Of a stretch of 64,000 nucleotides of DNA, positions 1-8,563 are shown piece by piece; the first letter of the stretch is position 1, and the number at the start of each line of letters is the position of its first letter. Origin of the DNA: Lysinibacillus macroides. GTDB taxonomy: Bacteria > Bacillota > Bacilli > Bacillales_A > Planococcaceae. Position numbers and translations under genes: made by a program. The notes under the pieces were generated by a model. The model did not search any database. It was not told the DNA's origin and saw only the letters and a list, made by a program, of their open reading frames with translations. The stretch lies in contig NZ_LGCI01000009.1 in assembly GCF_001281525.1 (NCBI RefSeq), forward strand, positions 115,103 through 179,102. Direction: 5' to 3'.

Positions 1-2
1 TT

Positions 3-518
3 ATAGTCTGTATTTTTACAATATTATTTTATCGTTTGAAGAAACTGGAGATTAAAGATAGTATTTACTCTACTATACAAAAATGTTGGCCTGTAATTGT
101 AACAACTTTTCTATATGTGGTAGTATCTGAAATAATGTCTGAAGCTAAGATGATACAATTACTTTCCTCAGTAGCTGCAAGATCATTTGGCGAATTTTAC
201 ATATTTATAGCACCGTTAATTGGAGCAACTGGTGGTTTTTTAACAGGAAGTAATACGGCATCAAATACGATGTTTATTAGATTACAAACAGAGACAGCAC
301 TCCAAATAGGTATGTCACCAACCTTGATAGCATGTTCTCAGAATGTAAGTTCTTCTTTAATGACAATGGTTAATCCTTCACGGGTGGCCTTAAGTTGTTC
401 AGTATGTAAAATAAATAATTCTGAAAATGAGATTCAAAAAAAAGTAGCATTAGTAGGATTAGGTACTATTTCAATAATATTAATTGAATTGCTTATACTA
501 TATTTCTTTCATGATTAG
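3..518 (+). CDS. L-lactate permease family protein, 5'-truncated by window edge
   Basis: This is the C-terminal 170 or so residues of an LctP/LldP-type lactate/glycolate permease, an integral membrane importer. The frame is open from the first complete codon, so the gene enters from outside the window; the TTG at 36 lies inside the coding region and is not a start. The family is recognisable from the conserved loop GATGGFLTGSNTASN, then a SQN...MVNPSRVAL segment, and a last hydrophobic helix before a short tail (...LLILYFFHD). Which carboxylate it carries cannot be told from this fragment. Confidence 0.85.
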   Translation: MVCIFTILFYRLKKLEIKDSIYSTIQKCWPVIVTTFLYVVVSEIMSEAKMIQLLSSVAARSFGEFYIFIAPLIGATGGFLTGSNTASNTMFIRLQTETALQIGMSPTLIACSQNVSSSLMTMVNPSRVALSCSVCKINNSENEIQKKVALVGLGTISIILIELLILYFFHD

Positions 519-655
519 CTTAAACATAGCGTATTGTTTTTAAGATTAGCCAATATAGTTATTTTAGTATTTTGAGAATACAAAAATCAAAGTTATAAAT
601 GAGTATTTCATAAGATATAGTTGCTAAATTAAATGAACGTGGAGCAAACCTAGAG

Positions 656-682
656 GCAGATGAGGCGAACTCATCTGCTTTT
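656..682 (+). terminator. Rho-independent terminator-like hairpin
   Basis: A perfect 9-bp stem (GCAGATGAG / CTCATCTGC) with a GCGAA loop is followed by TTTTG on the plus strand. It sits between the lactate permease and the convergent MFS gene. The U-tract is short, and on the minus strand there is none. Confidence 0.6.
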
Positions 683-685
683 GTA

Positions 686-1837
686 TTAATAGTGATATTT
701 CTGGCGTGTCATTAGCGAAATAGCGATTGCTGGCACGGTACAAATCAGCATAGCACCAAAGGATAGCCCTGGAGAAATTTCATATAAATAGCCGCCTAAA
801 AATGTTAAGATGGCTGTGCTTAAGCCCATTGCCAATGCCGAGTAAAGGCCCTGTGCATTTGGAATTTGTTCCTTTGGCAACGTTTGTGTTAAATAGCGAA
901 TAAAGGCGAAGTGTGCAAGGGCAAACGAGAGTGCATGTAATGTTTGGGAAGCAATAAAGACCCAAATATTGGGGAACATAAATATCAATAACCAGCGTAG
1001 GGAAGAGCCACTAGCTGCTAACAGTAATAAAGACGATGTGCGCCATTTTGTGAATAATGTATCAGCCTTCATAAAATACAGAATTTCACAAATAACAGCG
1101 ATATTAATAATCATTCCCATATAGAATGGGTCTACCTGTAAATCCTCTAAATAAATATAGCCATAGCTGTAGTAAGAGGCATGTGCCCCCTGTAGTAAAA
1201 TAAGAATAAATAGCACAATCGGGAAGCCTTTTATCTGCCACAATGCTTTCATTGACAATGATTTGGCGCGTTGTTCTTTTGTTGGTACAATCAGTAATTC
1301 CTTTGGTGTTGCCAATTGTTGCATTAACAACATACCACTTAATCCTATAATCATGCTCCAAAAAATCGCGTTTTTGCCAAAAACACCTGTTAGCATACTA
1401 ATGATTAATACAGCAATGACAAAGCCGAGTGAGCCATAGGAGCGACTTTTACCATAATGAATATTGCCATGCTGGACAAGCGTTGCGGCACTGCTTTCAA
1501 CAGCAGGCAATAATGCGGGATAAAATGTACTAAATAAAATCGTTACGATCAATAGGGTGGTAAAGCCTGTGCTTGGTATATACAGCAGCGCAGTTAGTAG
1601 TGAGCATACTGCAAAAATCGTAATGAGCCGTTTATTATGGACATATTTTGCTAGCATGGGAAAGAATAATAAATTTGATGTTGCACGAGCTAATAAGCCA
1701 CAGCCCATCACAATACTTGCCTGAGAAACGGTTAATTGTTTCGCATCCACAAGCCAGCCTGTCCAGTAGGGTAAAAAAATGCCCCATGTCATAAAAAATG
1801 TAAAGAAACTTTGAGAAAGCCAACGTTGATTATTCAT
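686..1837 (-). CDS. MFS transporter, HcaT/3-phenylpropionate-like (MFS_1_like)
   Basis: A 383-residue protein with about 12 hydrophobic segments. The start (MNNQRWLSQSFFTFFMTWGIFLPYW) resembles E. coli HcaT, whose N-terminus is also a RWL...FTYF...GIFLPFW pattern, so I place it in the PPP/HcaT branch of the major facilitator superfamily, a proton-coupled cytoplasmic-membrane transporter. The substrate is unknown; HcaT itself is only assigned to phenylpropionate by genetics. The gene is divergent from the Crp/Fnr-type regulator yeiL, with a Crp-like palindrome in the 96-bp gap, so it may belong to that regulon. The ATG has a GAGGTACGG-type upstream region. No lesion seen. Confidence 0.85.
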   Translation of the reverse strand: MNNQRWLSQSFFTFFMTWGIFLPYWTGWLVDAKQLTVSQASIVMGCGLLARATSNLLFFPMLAKYVHNKRLITIFAVCSLLTALLYIPSTGFTTLLIVTILFSTFYPALLPAVESSAATLVQHGNIHYGKSRSYGSLGFVIAVLIISMLTGVFGKNAIFWSMIIGLSGMLLMQQLATPKELLIVPTKEQRAKSLSMKALWQIKGFPIVLFILILLQGAHASYYSYGYIYLEDLQVDPFYMGMIINIAVICEILYFMKADTLFTKWRTSSLLLLAASGSSLRWLLIFMFPNIWVFIASQTLHALSFALAHFAFIRYLTQTLPKEQIPNAQGLYSALAMGLSTAILTFLGGYLYEISPGLSFGAMLICTVPAIAISLMTRQKYHY

Positions 1838-1895
1838 ATCATTACCGTACCTCCATTAACTATGTTGAATCATAGCACGTTCCCCAGTACAATAA

Positions 1896-1911
1896 TGTGA
1901 GATATCTCATA
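1896..1911. promoter_or_regulatory. Crp/Fnr-type operator between MFS gene and yeiL
   Basis: The palindrome TGTGAGATATCTCATA matches the Crp/Fnr consensus TGTGA-N6-TCACA at 9 of 10 specified bases, with the inner TGAGATATCTCA perfectly symmetric. It lies about 22 bp before the yeiL start and in the divergent promoter region of the MFS gene. The likely ligand is the YeiL protein (autoregulation) or the host Fnr; that is inference. Confidence 0.55.
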
Positions 1912-1933
1912 TTTTTAAAGGAGCATATAAAAA

Positions 1934-2596
1934 ATGCATATTTTAACAGGGAGAGCACGTAGCGATTATTTGAAAAAATATCCTATTGACGATTTCTTTT
2001 CATTTGATATTCAGCCATATCTTGAAGTGTGCCAATTTGATAAAGGGGAGTGGATTTTTCAGGAAGGCTCTTTTCCAGACACATTGTATTACATGCTAGA
2101 AGGCAAGGCGAAGCTCTATATGACGCATAAAAATGGCAAGGTTTCACTTATTGAATACCTAAAAGCGCCTCTTTTTATGGGGGAAATTGAATTGTTAAAT
2201 GAGGCAAGGTATACAAAGGGGATACAGACCGTCACCAAGACCATTTGTTACTCGATTACGCAGTCATGTAAGGAAAAGTTACTTGTAGATGCTTTATTTT
2301 TGCGCAGGCTTTGTTTATTTTTAGGGGAAAAAGCAACGAATATGACGGCTAAATATACACAAAATCAAGCCTATCCACTTGAAAATCGTTTAGCGGCTTT
2401 TATTCAATTATCTGCTGAACAAGGTATTTATAAAGAGAAGCATACGGAAATCTGTGAGTATTTAGGGGTTTCTTATCGTCATTTATTATATGTATTGGCA
2501 CAGTTTTGTGAAGAGCAGATAGTGGAAAAACGCAAGACTGGCTACCATATTATTGATAAAAAGCGTCTCGCTCAGCTAGCACAGGAGATACAATGA
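1934..2596 (+). CDS. yeiL: Crp/Fnr-family transcriptional regulator YeiL
   Basis: A 220-residue cyclic-nucleotide-binding-fold regulator. The N-terminal two thirds form the beta-roll sensor (GEWIFQEGSFPDTLYYMLEG, then FMGEIELL), and the C-terminus is a winged helix. It matches E. coli YeiL closely: SLIEYLKAPLFMGEIELL, TQNQAYPLENRLAAFI, and YLGVSYRHLLYVLAQF all have near-identical counterparts there. YeiL is described as a regulator of stationary-phase nitrogen starvation survival. The start is ATG with AAAGGAG nearby. It is divergent from an MFS transporter and followed by a terminator, so it is monocistronic. Cysteines that might hold an Fe-S cluster (C36, C87-type positions) are scattered, so the signal sensed is unclear. 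Confidence 0.88.
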   Translation: MHILTGRARSDYLKKYPIDDFFSFDIQPYLEVCQFDKGEWIFQEGSFPDTLYYMLEGKAKLYMTHKNGKVSLIEYLKAPLFMGEIELLNEARYTKGIQTVTKTICYSITQSCKEKLLVDALFLRRLCLFLGEKATNMTAKYTQNQAYPLENRLAAFIQLSAEQGIYKEKHTEICEYLGVSYRHLLYVLAQFCEEQIVEKRKTGYHIIDKKRLAQLAQEIQ

Positions 2597-2614
2597 AAAC
2601 TATTATACGCAAGG

Positions 2615-2648
2615 AGGGGCTCAAAGATTATTTGGGTCCCCTTTTTTT
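2615..2648 (+). terminator. Terminator after yeiL
   Basis: AGGGG pairs with CCCCT around an AT-rich loop (the CTC/GGG inner part is imperfect) and runs straight into seven T residues, 20 bp after the yeiL stop. Confidence 0.7.
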
Positions 2649-2955
2649 ATATTTTTGTACCTGTCATTTATAGAAGAGAGCGTAATTGCCTATTAAAAAA
2701 TAAGTATTCTAGCAAAAATAAGCATTCTTTCACTGTACAAAATTGAACTGTGATAAAACTCCTGTATTTTTCAAATAGAAGAAATCGAAAAATGAATAGG
2801 TCTTTTATAATGGTTCTTTAGAATTTAATTTGAACTAAAATCTTACACTTTATAGGTTGTTTTTATCTATTCCTGTGTTTATACTATTTTTAACTATGAC
2901 ATCTAAGAATCACTTGAAAATAATAAAAATCATGAACAAGAAAAAGGGGGGAGCT

Positions 2956-4752
2956 GTGACGCCTTTTGTCCATTTGCTAGGGCTATGCAGCGAAAGAAAA
3001 ATGTTCTTTTCTAGGAAAGTAGCTGGTGATTATAATTATTTTTCTGCACTAAATTTTTCCGATATAGAATCTAATGAGCGATTTAAAGAAAAGTTAGATT
3101 TTTTAGCTTTTTCGAAAAATAGAAGGGAGTTAGTGCGTTATTTACGTACAATTTATGAGAATAATCGGCAAGAAATTTTAGACAATCTATCTGACCGTTT
3201 GTATGACGTACATGATTTTGCACAAATAGCTCAGAAGTATCCTGAAGTAGGAGGAGAAAAGCAATTAATCGATGATTATTTTAAGAGCCTGTTTGAGGAT
3301 GAATTGAACCTTCAGTATGTTTTTAAAAGAAGGAAATTATCGTCCATACTTTTAAGCGTTGGCATATTACCAAACCAGATCATTGCCATCTATATGTTAA
3401 TCAATCAATTGCTCATCCCGCTCATTGTGAAAGAATTATCTCGAAATCCAAAAAACATGCTAGATGTCCTACTCGCATTTGAAAGTTTATTGAATATAGA
3501 TCAGCAAATTATCTTTGAAACCTATATAGAAAATCAAGCAAATTCTGTTGTTACAGGGTTAGGAGAAATTATTAAATATAATACACAACTTGTCTCAATC
3601 AAAGAACTAATCGAGTTTCAAGAGGTGCAGCAAAAAGAGATTGTTGCCGCAAATCAATCGATGCAGGATTTAGAAAATAGCATTGAAGAAATTGCTGTTT
3701 CTGTAAGTGATATTTCAGCTCAAACTCAAACAGCATTGTGTGAATTAAATGAAGACCTAGCATCCTTAAAGCATATTACTTCTCTTCTACAGTTAACGGA
3801 TGAAAGCCAGAAATCAATGCAGGTAAATATCGGCCTTTTGGTAAACCATGTAAATAGTGTGGCAAAGTTAATGGCGTTAATTAAAGCCATTGCAGATCAA
3901 ACGAATCTTCTAGCACTCAATGCTACAATTGAAGCAGCAAGAGCTGGAGATGCAGGAAAAGGCTTTTCTGTAGTAGCCGAAGAAATTCGTAAATTGGCTG
4001 ATGATACAAAATCGTCTGTGCTTTCAATTCATGCTGACATAAATGAATTACTATTAATAACGGCAGATATACAATCGATTACACAGCAATTTGCCAAAGA
4101 TTTGCATAAGGGTGTAGTCGATACAGCAATGATTACAGAAACATTAACAAATTTAAACGATAATATTCAGCAGCAAGGCGTTCGTTTTGGGGAAATTGCT
4201 GAGACAGCTAGAAATCAAGCTGCATCAGCTAACTACATTTCCGAGTGCAATCAAAATATTACTGAGAGCATGGCGAAAAGTAAGGAAATCGTATTTCAGA
4301 TGGGCTCCTCGATTTATCGACTGAGCAATATGATTGATGACTACCGTACCAAAACAATTTCAAATAATTACATCATTAGTCAGGAAGATATTATCGAATT
4401 GGCGATTACTGATCATTTGCTCTGGAGTTGGAAAATTTATAATTTACTATTAGGTTTTGAAAAAATGTCTGCAGAAGAAATCGCCTCCTATCAAAACTGT
4501 CGTCTCGGTAAATGGTATTACGGATTAGGCAAAACATTGCTTGGAGATAAAGTTATTTTTAAAGAGCTGGAAGAACCTCATATACGCATCCATGAATTGG
4601 CGAAAAAGGCTGTACAAGCATTTAATCAGGGAGACAAAGATCAAACGGAAGTTTACCTTCGCGAAATTACCTTAGTTTCTCATAATGTAGTGAATAAATT
4701 ACAGCAATTAAAAGCTCTTTTAGTAAGTGAGAAACAACAATATGAACATTAA
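2956..4752 (+). CDS. Soluble methyl-accepting chemotaxis protein with globin-like N-domain and CZB zinc-binding domain
   Basis: A chemoreceptor of about 598 residues with no transmembrane helix when started at GTG 2956, which has AAGGGGG just upstream. The open frame extends to a TTG at 2857, but that lacks a ribosome site and adds only a spurious hydrophobic leader. Residues about 30-175 resemble a protoglobin/HemAT sensor ([13 protein letters not shown] matches the IGL-P-WYIGAY helix), yet the proximal-histidine position appears to be leucine. Residues about 225-470 are the coiled-coil signalling domain with the hairpin tip [20 protein letters not shown] near 313-332. The end is a CZB domain with ligands H487, C515 (CRLGKW), H542 and H546 (PHIRIH). 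CZB domains bind zinc and are linked to sensing of oxidants such as HOCl. A transmembrane MCP follows 31 bp later. Confidence 0.88.
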   Translation: MTPFVHLLGLCSERKMFFSRKVAGDYNYFSALNFSDIESNERFKEKLDFLAFSKNRRELVRYLRTIYENNRQEILDNLSDRLYDVHDFAQIAQKYPEVGGEKQLIDDYFKSLFEDELNLQYVFKRRKLSSILLSVGILPNQIIAIYMLINQLLIPLIVKELSRNPKNMLDVLLAFESLLNIDQQIIFETYIENQANSVVTGLGEIIKYNTQLVSIKELIEFQEVQQKEIVAANQSMQDLENSIEEIAVSVSDISAQTQTALCELNEDLASLKHITSLLQLTDESQKSMQVNIGLLVNHVNSVAKLMALIKAIADQTNLLALNATIEAARAGDAGKGFSVVAEEIRKLADDTKSSVLSIHADINELLLITADIQSITQQFAKDLHKGVVDTAMITETLTNLNDNIQQQGVRFGEIAETARNQAASANYISECNQNITESMAKSKEIVFQMGSSIYRLSNMIDDYRTKTISNNYIISQEDIIELAITDHLLWSWKIYNLLLGFEKMSAEEIASYQNCRLGKWYYGLGKTLLGDKVIFKELEEPHIRIHELAKKAVQAFNQGDKDQTEVYLREITLVSHNVVNKLQQLKALLVSEKQQYEH

Positions 4753-4783
4753 TAGGGTTTAAACAATTCTGGAGGAATAAAAA

Positions 4784-6478
4784 ATGGCCATAATTAAACT
4801 TAAATCAGTTCGACAGAAAAATTTATTTGGTTTCTTGCTTGTCTTGCTACTGATGATTATTCTGTCGATTTACACAATCAAGTCGATGAAAAATATTCAT
4901 CAGGACACCAACCATATTATGCAAGAGCAGCTACCTTTGCTTATGCTGGATCAATCTATGGCCTTTAACACGGCAGAAAAAATTGCATTAGCCAGAGGGT
5001 ATATTCTAACAGGTGATATTTCCTATAAAAATGAGTTTGAGAAATATGCTGAGCAGGCCAGTACCTTAGAGGAAGAGTTGCTGCAACAAACGGAATCGCC
5101 AAAGACGAAGGAGCTTATATTATTAGGGAGAAAATGGCATGAAATGATTGTTGAAAATGTTTTTCCTCTTTTTGAGCAGGGGAAAATTGAACAAGCTGAA
5201 GCTATTTTAAATGGTGAGGCCCAAAACTATGCAAGAGATTTGATGAGTGGCTTTACAACGATGGCAGACGAACGCCAGCAGAATGTATTGGAACAAGGCA
5301 TTCATGTGATTGAAATAGGCAATAAAAATATTCAATTTAACTCAATTTTCACTATTCTTATAGTTCTAACAGGAATAATTATTGCTATATTCGTAACAAA
5401 TGGCATTGTGAAACCTATCAATTTGGTAATGAAACGTTTACAAAAAATTGCTGAAGGTGATTTAACAGATCCACCATTCAACGTAAAATTTCAAGACGAA
5501 GTGGCAGAGCTGATGAAGGCATCTAATTTTGTTAGCGAAAATAATAATCGTTTATTGCAGCAGGTAAAAGGATCTGCACAGGAATTACATCAGCAAGTTG
5601 GTCATATTGTTCAATCTGTTACAGAAGTTTACAATGGATCAGAGCAAATTACTGAAACGATGATAGAACTTGCCTCTGGAGCTGAAGCACAGGCAAATTT
5701 AGCAAGCGAAATGGTCACTAGGATGGACCTATTTTCCAAAAATATTTGTGAAATGAATGAAAATGGTCAGCATATATTTCAGAAGTCACATGACATATTA
5801 GTGATGACTGGTGAGGGAAAAGAATTAATGGATCAATCTTTACTACAAATGTCTATTATCCATCAGGTATTTGATGGGACAGTCACAAATGTCACCAATT
5901 TAGAAAAGCAATCACAAGAAATTACTCAGCTTGTCAGGGTGATTCGAGACATTTCCGATCAAACTAATTTATTAGCATTGAATGCTGGGATTGAAGCGGC
6001 TCGTGCAGGGGATGCTGGAAAAGGCTTTGCAGTTGTAGCAGAGGAAGTAAAGAAATTGGCCACTCAAGTTTCCTATTCTATAGTTGAAATTACAGGCATT
6101 GTGGAGAAAATTCAGCAAGAAACCCACATGGTGACAGAATTCCTTCAGCAGGGATATGTAGAGGTCGCGAAGGGCTCAGAGCAAATGAAAATGACAGGGC
6201 ATACCTTTGAGAATATTAATGAAGCCGTTAAAATGGTGACGATTAATATCCAAGATACTTCTGAGAGAATTGAAATGGTCATGAGGGATAGTGAAAATGT
6301 TAGTAAAATGATTGAGGAAATAGCTGCTGTAACAGAGGAGGCTGCAGCCAGTGTGGAGCAAACAGCCGCATCAGCAGAGCAATCCAGTACCTCGCTTCAA
6401 GTTGTGACAAACAGTACAGATCAGCTAGCACAAACAGCCGATCAATTAGAGGAATTAATTCAGTTTTATAAGCTATAA
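4784..6478 (+). CDS. Transmembrane methyl-accepting chemotaxis protein (4HB sensor, HAMP)
   Basis: A 564-residue chemoreceptor. TM1 is at about 13-33, followed by a roughly 150-residue extracellular four-helix-bundle type domain, TM2 at about 186-206 ([16 protein letters not shown]), then HAMP ([20 protein letters not shown]) and the methylation and signalling coiled coil with the conserved tip [20 protein letters not shown]. It would signal through CheW/CheA to the flagellar motor; the ligand is unknown. The ATG has a CTGGAGGAAT ribosome site. It lies 31 bp after the soluble CZB receptor with no terminator between, so the two are probably co-transcribed, and a hairpin follows the stop. Confidence 0.92.
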   Translation: MAIIKLKSVRQKNLFGFLLVLLLMIILSIYTIKSMKNIHQDTNHIMQEQLPLLMLDQSMAFNTAEKIALARGYILTGDISYKNEFEKYAEQASTLEEELLQQTESPKTKELILLGRKWHEMIVENVFPLFEQGKIEQAEAILNGEAQNYARDLMSGFTTMADERQQNVLEQGIHVIEIGNKNIQFNSIFTILIVLTGIIIAIFVTNGIVKPINLVMKRLQKIAEGDLTDPPFNVKFQDEVAELMKASNFVSENNNRLLQQVKGSAQELHQQVGHIVQSVTEVYNGSEQITETMIELASGAEAQANLASEMVTRMDLFSKNICEMNENGQHIFQKSHDILVMTGEGKELMDQSLLQMSIIHQVFDGTVTNVTNLEKQSQEITQLVRVIRDISDQTNLLALNAGIEAARAGDAGKGFAVVAEEVKKLATQVSYSIVEITGIVEKIQQETHMVTEFLQQGYVEVAKGSEQMKMTGHTFENINEAVKMVTINIQDTSERIEMVMRDSENVSKMIEEIAAVTEEAAASVEQTAASAEQSSTSLQVVTNSTDQLAQTADQLEELIQFYKL

Positions 6479-6485
6479 AATAAGG

Positions 6486-6520
6486 ATGGCTTTGACTTCT
6501 TTATAGGAGGTCAAAGCCAT
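6486..6520. terminator. Bidirectional terminator hairpin
   Basis: A perfect 11-bp stem (ATGGCTTTGAC / GTCAAAGCCAT) with a 13-nt loop between the convergent chemoreceptor and a small hypothetical gene. The T-tracts are modest on both strands; the 3' end of the hypothetical gene enters the loop. Confidence 0.65.
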
Positions 6521-6812
6521 TCTTGTTGTATTCACTTTTTTTAATGAACCAGCGGGCGATATCCTTACCACTATAGTAGAAATCCACCTTATTAACCTTA
6601 TTTTTCCGGATGGAGATGTCAGGGATGTCTTCCAAAACGTCAAAAGGTAAAACACCGATACATACATGATTGTTTGGTGGGAAATTTCTGTGCACCTTAT
6701 TGCCAGTTTGTATTGCTTCACTCTGCTTGTTCGTTGTATTTTGTGTCATATGGAATGCAAGTAGTTCTCCTTGTGCCAATGTTGTGCTTGATGAGTAACC
6801 AATACTTTTCAT
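6501..6812 (-). CDS. Hypothetical protein, 103 aa
   Basis: I do not recognise this protein. It is a soluble 103-residue product with no signal peptide or membrane segment, rich in Asn and Lys toward the C-terminus (FYYSGKDIARWFIKKSEYNKNG). A real gene is supported by a clean AAAGGGGG ribosome site eight bases before the ATG, an isolated position between a convergent terminator and a promoter region, and no competing frame. The stop falls inside the loop of the shared terminator. The central part (PNNHVCIGVLPFDVLEDIPDI) is the most structured-looking segment. Possibly a Lysinibacillus-restricted family. Confidence 0.6.
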   Translation of the reverse strand: MKSIGYSSSTTLAQGELLAFHMTQNTTNKQSEAIQTGNKVHRNFPPNNHVCIGVLPFDVLEDIPDISIRKNKVNKVDFYYSGKDIARWFIKKSEYNKNGFDLL

Positions 6813-7032
6813 TCAACATGCCCCCTTTGTCGTTACACTTATTGTACAAAAAGGTTTATGAAAATAGCCGTTATTTACAGAATTTTAACAAAACCTTTAG
6901 GATGGATGTAACCGTATTCATCTGAGGATGGAATGAAAATCATAGAAAACAGATATATGTTCTTGAAAAAAACTCCTGCTCAAACTATTGTGAATTTTCC
7001 TAACACGAAGTATTATTGTATGTAGATTTAAC

Positions 7033-7046
7033 GTGAAAGTTTTCAC
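7033..7046. promoter_or_regulatory. Dyad upstream of ddh
   Basis: GTGAAA-GT-TTTCAC, a 6-bp inverted repeat with a 2-base centre, lies about 15 bp before the ddh ribosome site (TTAGGAGGAA). Its position would block transcription or initiation. Its function is a guess. Confidence 0.3.
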
Positions 7047-7076
7047 ATAGTCACGAAATCGTTAGGAGGAATTTGA

Positions 7077-8057
7077 ATGAGTGCAATTCGAGTAGGTATT
7101 GTAGGGTATGGAAATTTAGGTCGCGGGGTGGAGCATGCCATTTCACAAAATCCAGATATGGAATTAGTGGCAGTGTTCACACGTCGTGATCCTTCAACAG
7201 TTAACGTAGCAAGTAATGCGAGCGTATATTTAGTAGATGACGCTGAAAAATTCCAAAACGACATTGATGTAATGATTTTATGTGGGGGCTCAGCAACCGA
7301 TTTACCAGAGCAAGGTCCACATTTTGCGCAATGGTTTAATACAATTGATAGCTTCGATACACATGCGAAAATTCCTAAGTTTTTCGAGGCTGTAGATGCA
7401 GCAGCACAAAAATCTGGGAAGGTTTCTGTGATTTCGGTTGGCTGGGATCCAGGCTTATTCTCGTTAAATCGTTTATTGGGCGAATCGGTCTTACCAGTTG
7501 GTACAACATATACGTTCTGGGGTGATGGCTTAAGCCAAGGACACTCCGATGCAGTTCGCCGTATCGAAGGTGTGAAGAATGCTGTTCAATACACATTACC
7601 GATTAAAGAAGCTGTAGAGCGTGTACGTAACGGTGAAAATCCCGAATTAACAACACGTGAAAAACATGCGCGTGAATGCTGGGTTGTGCTAGAAGAGGGC
7701 GCAGATGCAGCAAAGGTTGAGCAGGAAATTGTGACAATGCCAAACTACTTTGATGAGTATAACACAACAGTAAACTTTATTTCTGAGGAAGAATTTAAAG
7801 CCAACCATACAGGTATGCCACATGGTGGCTTCGTCATTCGCAGCGGTGAAAGTGGCGCTAACGATAAACAAATTCTTGAATTCTCATTAAAACTTGAAAG
7901 TAATCCAAACTTTACATCTAGTGTATTAGTAGCATATGCACGTGCAGCACACCGTTTAAGCCAAGCGGGTGATAAAGGAGCAAAAACAGTATTCGATATC
8001 CCATATGGCTTATTATCGCCAAAATCAGCAGCTGAACTACGTAAAGAATTACTATAA
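7077..8057 (+). CDS. ddh: meso-diaminopimelate D-dehydrogenase
   Basis: A 326-residue NADPH-dependent enzyme that reductively aminates L-2-amino-6-oxopimelate (tetrahydrodipicolinate) directly to meso-diaminopimelate, the one-step branch of lysine biosynthesis. The N-terminal Rossmann fold shows GIVGYGNLGRGVE and the NADP-type VAVFTRRDP. The Ddh-specific SVGWDPGLFSLNR, GDGLSQGHSDAVRRIEGVKNA and the C-terminal RLSQAGDKGAKTVFDIPYGLL are all present. The enzyme is classically known from Lysinibacillus sphaericus, which supports the genus guess, and would feed lysine for the cell wall. It is monocistronic: AGGAGGA ribosome site 5' and a strong terminator 3'. Base use is slightly more optimised than in its neighbours, consistent with high expression. 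Confidence 0.95.
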   Translation: MSAIRVGIVGYGNLGRGVEHAISQNPDMELVAVFTRRDPSTVNVASNASVYLVDDAEKFQNDIDVMILCGGSATDLPEQGPHFAQWFNTIDSFDTHAKIPKFFEAVDAAAQKSGKVSVISVGWDPGLFSLNRLLGESVLPVGTTYTFWGDGLSQGHSDAVRRIEGVKNAVQYTLPIKEAVERVRNGENPELTTREKHARECWVVLEEGADAAKVEQEIVTMPNYFDEYNTTVNFISEEEFKANHTGMPHGGFVIRSGESGANDKQILEFSLKLESNPNFTSSVLVAYARAAHRLSQAGDKGAKTVFDIPYGLLSPKSAAELRKELL

Positions 8058-8068
8058 TCCTCAACAAT

Positions 8069-8104
8069 CCCTGGTTATCATTTATTGGATAATCAGGGGT
8101 TTTT
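8069..8104 (+). terminator. Terminator after ddh
   Basis: CCCTGGTTATC pairs with GATAATCAGGG across an 8-nt loop and is followed by GTTTTT, 11 bp after the ddh stop. Confidence 0.88.
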
Positions 8105-8127
8105 ATATAGGAGCGGTTTAATGGGAT

Positions 8128-8216
8128 GGATAGAATTGCGTGGCTGACGGATAGAAGCATTGAACCCGCGGATAGAAGCCATGCAAAAATGAAATCCTTC
8201 TAGTAGATGGATAGGA
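8128..8216. repeat. Degenerate GGATAGAAG repeats with 21-bp period
   Basis: The octamer GGATAGAA starts at 8128, 8149 and 8170, exactly 21 bp apart, and a variant GGATAGGA starts at 8209. The spacers differ in sequence. They fill the roughly 200-bp gap between the ddh terminator and the yhdT-panF operon, where no coding frame is convincing. Confidence 0.55.
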
Positions 8217-8305
8217 GCACCAAGCGGATTCACCACTGAATAGGCACAATGCTTCCCATCAGGCAAACATATCAGTAAAATAGAGTAGGTTAGGAGGATT
8301 GGCAT

Positions 8306-8563
8306 GTGAAAGATCAACGCTTTAGAATAGCGCATAAAGAGGCGCTGATTGGGATTGGACTTGTTCTAATTAATTTTGCTATTTGGTTCGGCTTTGCCTA
8401 TGGGCTGGGTGCAGGTGATCCTGCGCATTATTCGTATATCCTAGGTTTTCCTGCATGGTTTTTCTATAGCTGTATTGCGGGGACAGGCTTTATGATCCTG
8501 CTTATCTGGACTGTGATGAAGCTCTTTTTCAAAGAGGTTCCATTTGAAGAGGAGGAGCGCTAA
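8306..8563 (+). CDS. yhdT: YhdT family membrane protein (DUF997)
   Basis: A small 85-residue protein with two membrane helices (about 13-34 and 48-70) and an acidic tail ending EEEER. The order YhdT then PanF is widely conserved, and this protein fits the DUF997 pattern (FGFAYGLGAGDP, then LGFPAWFFYSC). It is probably an accessory subunit of the pantothenate symporter; a biochemical role is not established. The start is GTG 8306 behind TAGGAGG. Its TAA stop shares one base with the panF ATG, so the two are translationally coupled. Confidence 0.85.
   Translation: MKDQRFRIAHKEALIGIGLVLINFAIWFGFAYGLGAGDPAHYSYILGFPAWFFYSCIAGTGFMILLIWTVMKLFFKEVPFEEEER

Noticed and set aside
2857..2955. N-terminal hydrophobic extension of the soluble chemoreceptor (TTG start)
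   Set aside because: The TTG has no ribosome site; the GTG at 2956 does, and CZB receptors of this kind are cytoplasmic.
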